From positions 124,001 through 188,000 of the forward strand of contig JAQWHM010000011.1 of NCBI GenBank assembly GCA_029249345.1: 64,000 nt of DNA. The letters run 5' to 3'. This DNA comes from UBA10348 sp002469915 (GTDB lineage: Bacteria; Bacteroidota; Rhodothermia; Rhodothermales; UBA10348). Shown here one piece after another: positions 62,787 to 64,000 of the stretch. A program made the position numbers and the translations under genes. The notes beneath the pieces are model-generated. The model did no database searches. It was not told the DNA's origin and was given only the letters and a program-made list of their open reading frames with translations. How positions within the stretch are numbered: position 1 is the first letter of the stretch; each line of letters starts with the position of its first letter.

Positions 62787-64000
62787 CTAGCGAACGATTT
62801 TATAGATCATTCCTGCTGGAACTCGTGCGTTCAATTCAACTTGGTTCAAAATGGCCAGCGTTAAAGGATCCACACTTTGTCCGGATACTAATGCGTTGAA
62901 CGTCGTCGTATTTCTGACGGTTCGCAAGGCGACTCGACTCGGTTGCTTTGATAAAATGGCCTGATTAGTCTCTCGTCTGAATCCCTGCATGGTGGAAGAA
63001 AAGCTTCCCGCATAGGTAGACCACTGATTTTTCAGCGCCATTCCGGTAAACGAGAAGACACTTCCTGCATACTCGATGTATTGCACTCGGAGGCGAAGAG
63101 CATTCCCTTCACTATCAGAGGCGTCAGCAATAACGTAATGGGATGGTAACCCACCGGCCTGTCCCAGCCCTGATTCCACCACCTGCATGCCTTCCTGAGC
63201 CTTAAAGGCATCAGCTGCTTCGCGGGCCCGACCATACGACGCCTCAATAGCGAAGACAACGACAGCTTGCTGATTTTCTGGAACCATCACAACCTGAGTA
63301 GGCTGGTTGATCGCTTGAAACCCTGATGGCACCGGAAAACGGAATTTCATCTGTGGATGGTAAAAGACGCCAGCTTGCACAAATCCCTGACGGGGATCTT
63401 CTCCATACACTAATCCATGAACGTGCCTAAAAAGAGAAGAGCGTCCCACTTTGTTCATGGGAAAATCAGCCGCATAACGCTGGCTACGTTGCTGGATATA
63501 GATTTCTCGATTGCCCGGGTCAGGGTGCGACGAGAGAAGGCTCGGCAATGCGGCTCCGGCTTTATCACTGAGTCGTTTTAGGGATCGGAAAAACGCAGCG
63601 CCTTCGGCTGCTCGATATCCGGCCATTGCCGCATATTCAACTCCTAACTGATCAGATTCTGACTCGGCATCTCGACCGTATTTGAGAAACATCAACTGAG
63701 TCGCCGTGCCACCAACATCCATCACGTTTTGCGCGGCATTACCTCCTAGCACGGCTTGGCCTCCAATCGCTCCAAGAAGCAGAGCGCCCATACCAAACTG
63801 CTGACGACGCATAGCGCGCGAGCCATGCCTGCCCACTATATGACCAATTTCATGTCCCAGTACAACGGCTAGTTGGGCTTCGTTTTCGAGATGAGCCAGT
63901 AATCCACGGGTCACATATACAAAGCCTCCTGGCAAGGCAAAGGCATTCACGACCGGACTGTCGAGTACACGAAAATGAAACGGCATATTGGCCCATACCG
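62787..64000 (-). CDS. M48-family metallopeptidase with C-terminal LysM-like tail (5' partial)
   Basis: The frame stays open past the ATG at 63986 to the right edge (VWANMPFHFRVLDSPVVNAFALPGG), so the N-terminus is outside. Zinc motif HEIGH in VVLGHEIGHIVGRHGSR with the third ligand glutamate expected in ESESDQLGVEYAAMAGY. This is the BepA/YfgC-Oma1-type M48 family of periplasmic or membrane proteases in outer-membrane quality control. Unlike the short family members it has a further ~200 residues: a beta-rich domain (FVQAGVFYHPQMKFRFPVPSGF...) and a final RVALRTVRNTTTFNALVSG...LNARVPAGMIYKIVR segment that resembles the end of LysM-like domains. Substrate unknown. Confidence 0.9.
   Translation of the reverse strand, partial: VWANMPFHFRVLDSPVVNAFALPGGFVYVTRGLLAHLENEAQLAVVLGHEIGHIVGRHGSRAMRRQQFGMGALLLGAIGGQAVLGGNAAQNVMDVGGTATQLMFLKYGRDAESESDQLGVEYAAMAGYRAAEGAAFFRSLKRLSDKAGAALPSLLSSHPDPGNREIYIQQRSQRYAADFPMNKVGRSSLFRHVHGLVYGEDPRQGFVQAGVFYHPQMKFRFPVPSGFQAINQPTQVVMVPENQQAVVVFAIEASYGRAREAADAFKAQEGMQVVESGLGQAGGLPSHYVIADASDSEGNALRLRVQYIEYAGSVFSFTGMALKNQWSTYAGSFSSTMQGFRRETNQAILSKQPSRVALRTVRNTTTFNALVSGQSVDPLTLAILNQVELNARVPAGMIYKIVR

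Noticed and set aside
1..64000. tRNA, rRNA, CRISPR, prophage, transposon or integron
   Set aside because: No transposase, integrase, capsid or cas-like protein, no regular spacer array and no tRNA-like cloverleaf was noticed in the gaps; a covariance-model and HMM scan would be needed to exclude small ones.

Overview
The window comes from a Gram-negative bacterium of the Bacteroidota/Rhodothermota/Balneolota (FCB) assemblage. The pointers are type IX secretion (T9SS) C-terminal sorting domains on secreted proteins (about 1420-1711 and 11035-11330), TonB-dependent receptors (TBDRs) with a carboxypeptidase-regulatory-like N-terminal domain next to SusD-position lipoproteins, a BtuB/BtuG-like cobalamin locus, a BatA-type protein, and a UvrA that lacks one CxxC pair. 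Base composition looks close to 50% GC by eye. Genus cannot be decided; a Rhodothermales- or Balneolales-like lineage is my best inference. No rRNA, tRNA, CRISPR array, phage or insertion sequence was recognised.

Layout. 1-3015 (+): two tandem secreted FG-GAP/VCBS-repeat proteins, the first cut by the left edge and carrying a T9SS signal, the second lacking one. 3012-10551 (-): ilvE, then two tandem TBDR/DUF4249-like lipoprotein pairs. 10788-11027 (+): an unrecognised 79-aa protein. 11032-13089 (-): a secreted M1 metallopeptidase. 13307-13897 (+): YceI. 13887-17110 (-): a cobalamin operon (BtuB-like receptor, BtuG-like beta-propeller lipoprotein, BFD-like [2Fe-2S] protein) under a complete cobalamin riboswitch (17271-17505), with an intrinsic terminator (17111-17144) that ends exactly at the AUG. 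17612-20783 (+): TolC-type protein, MlaC-type protein, glycosyltransferase. 20790-22457 (-): an apparently degenerate glycosidase domain fused to a membrane domain.

22695-37958 (-) is a division and cell wall (dcw) cluster in classical order: mraZ, rsmH, ftsL, ftsI, murE, mraY, murD, ftsW, murG, murC, ftsQ, ftsA, ftsZ. murF and ddl are absent. It has a sigma70-like promoter with adjacent MraZ boxes and strong hairpins after ftsZ. 38322-50051 (-) carries pyrG, a methyltransferase/GT4/GT2 set, gyrB, a CBS-domain protein, hflX, a small membrane protein and a BatA-like protein. 50236-53076 (+) is uvrA. 53093-64000 mixes DUF3047, glycosyltransferases, an HTTM-like membrane pair, an LPG-synthase-TM-like protein, an MMPL/RND transporter, a MaoC hydratase and an M48 metallopeptidase cut by the right edge.

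The window is mostly core chromosome (cell wall synthesis, division, topology, repair) between envelope and nutrient-uptake modules. I see no sign of a recent mobile island. The least explained items are the cobalamin operon's [2Fe-2S] passenger, the paired MraZ-type boxes in opposite orientation, the pseudo-glycosidase/membrane fusion and the 79-aa protein at 10788-11027.
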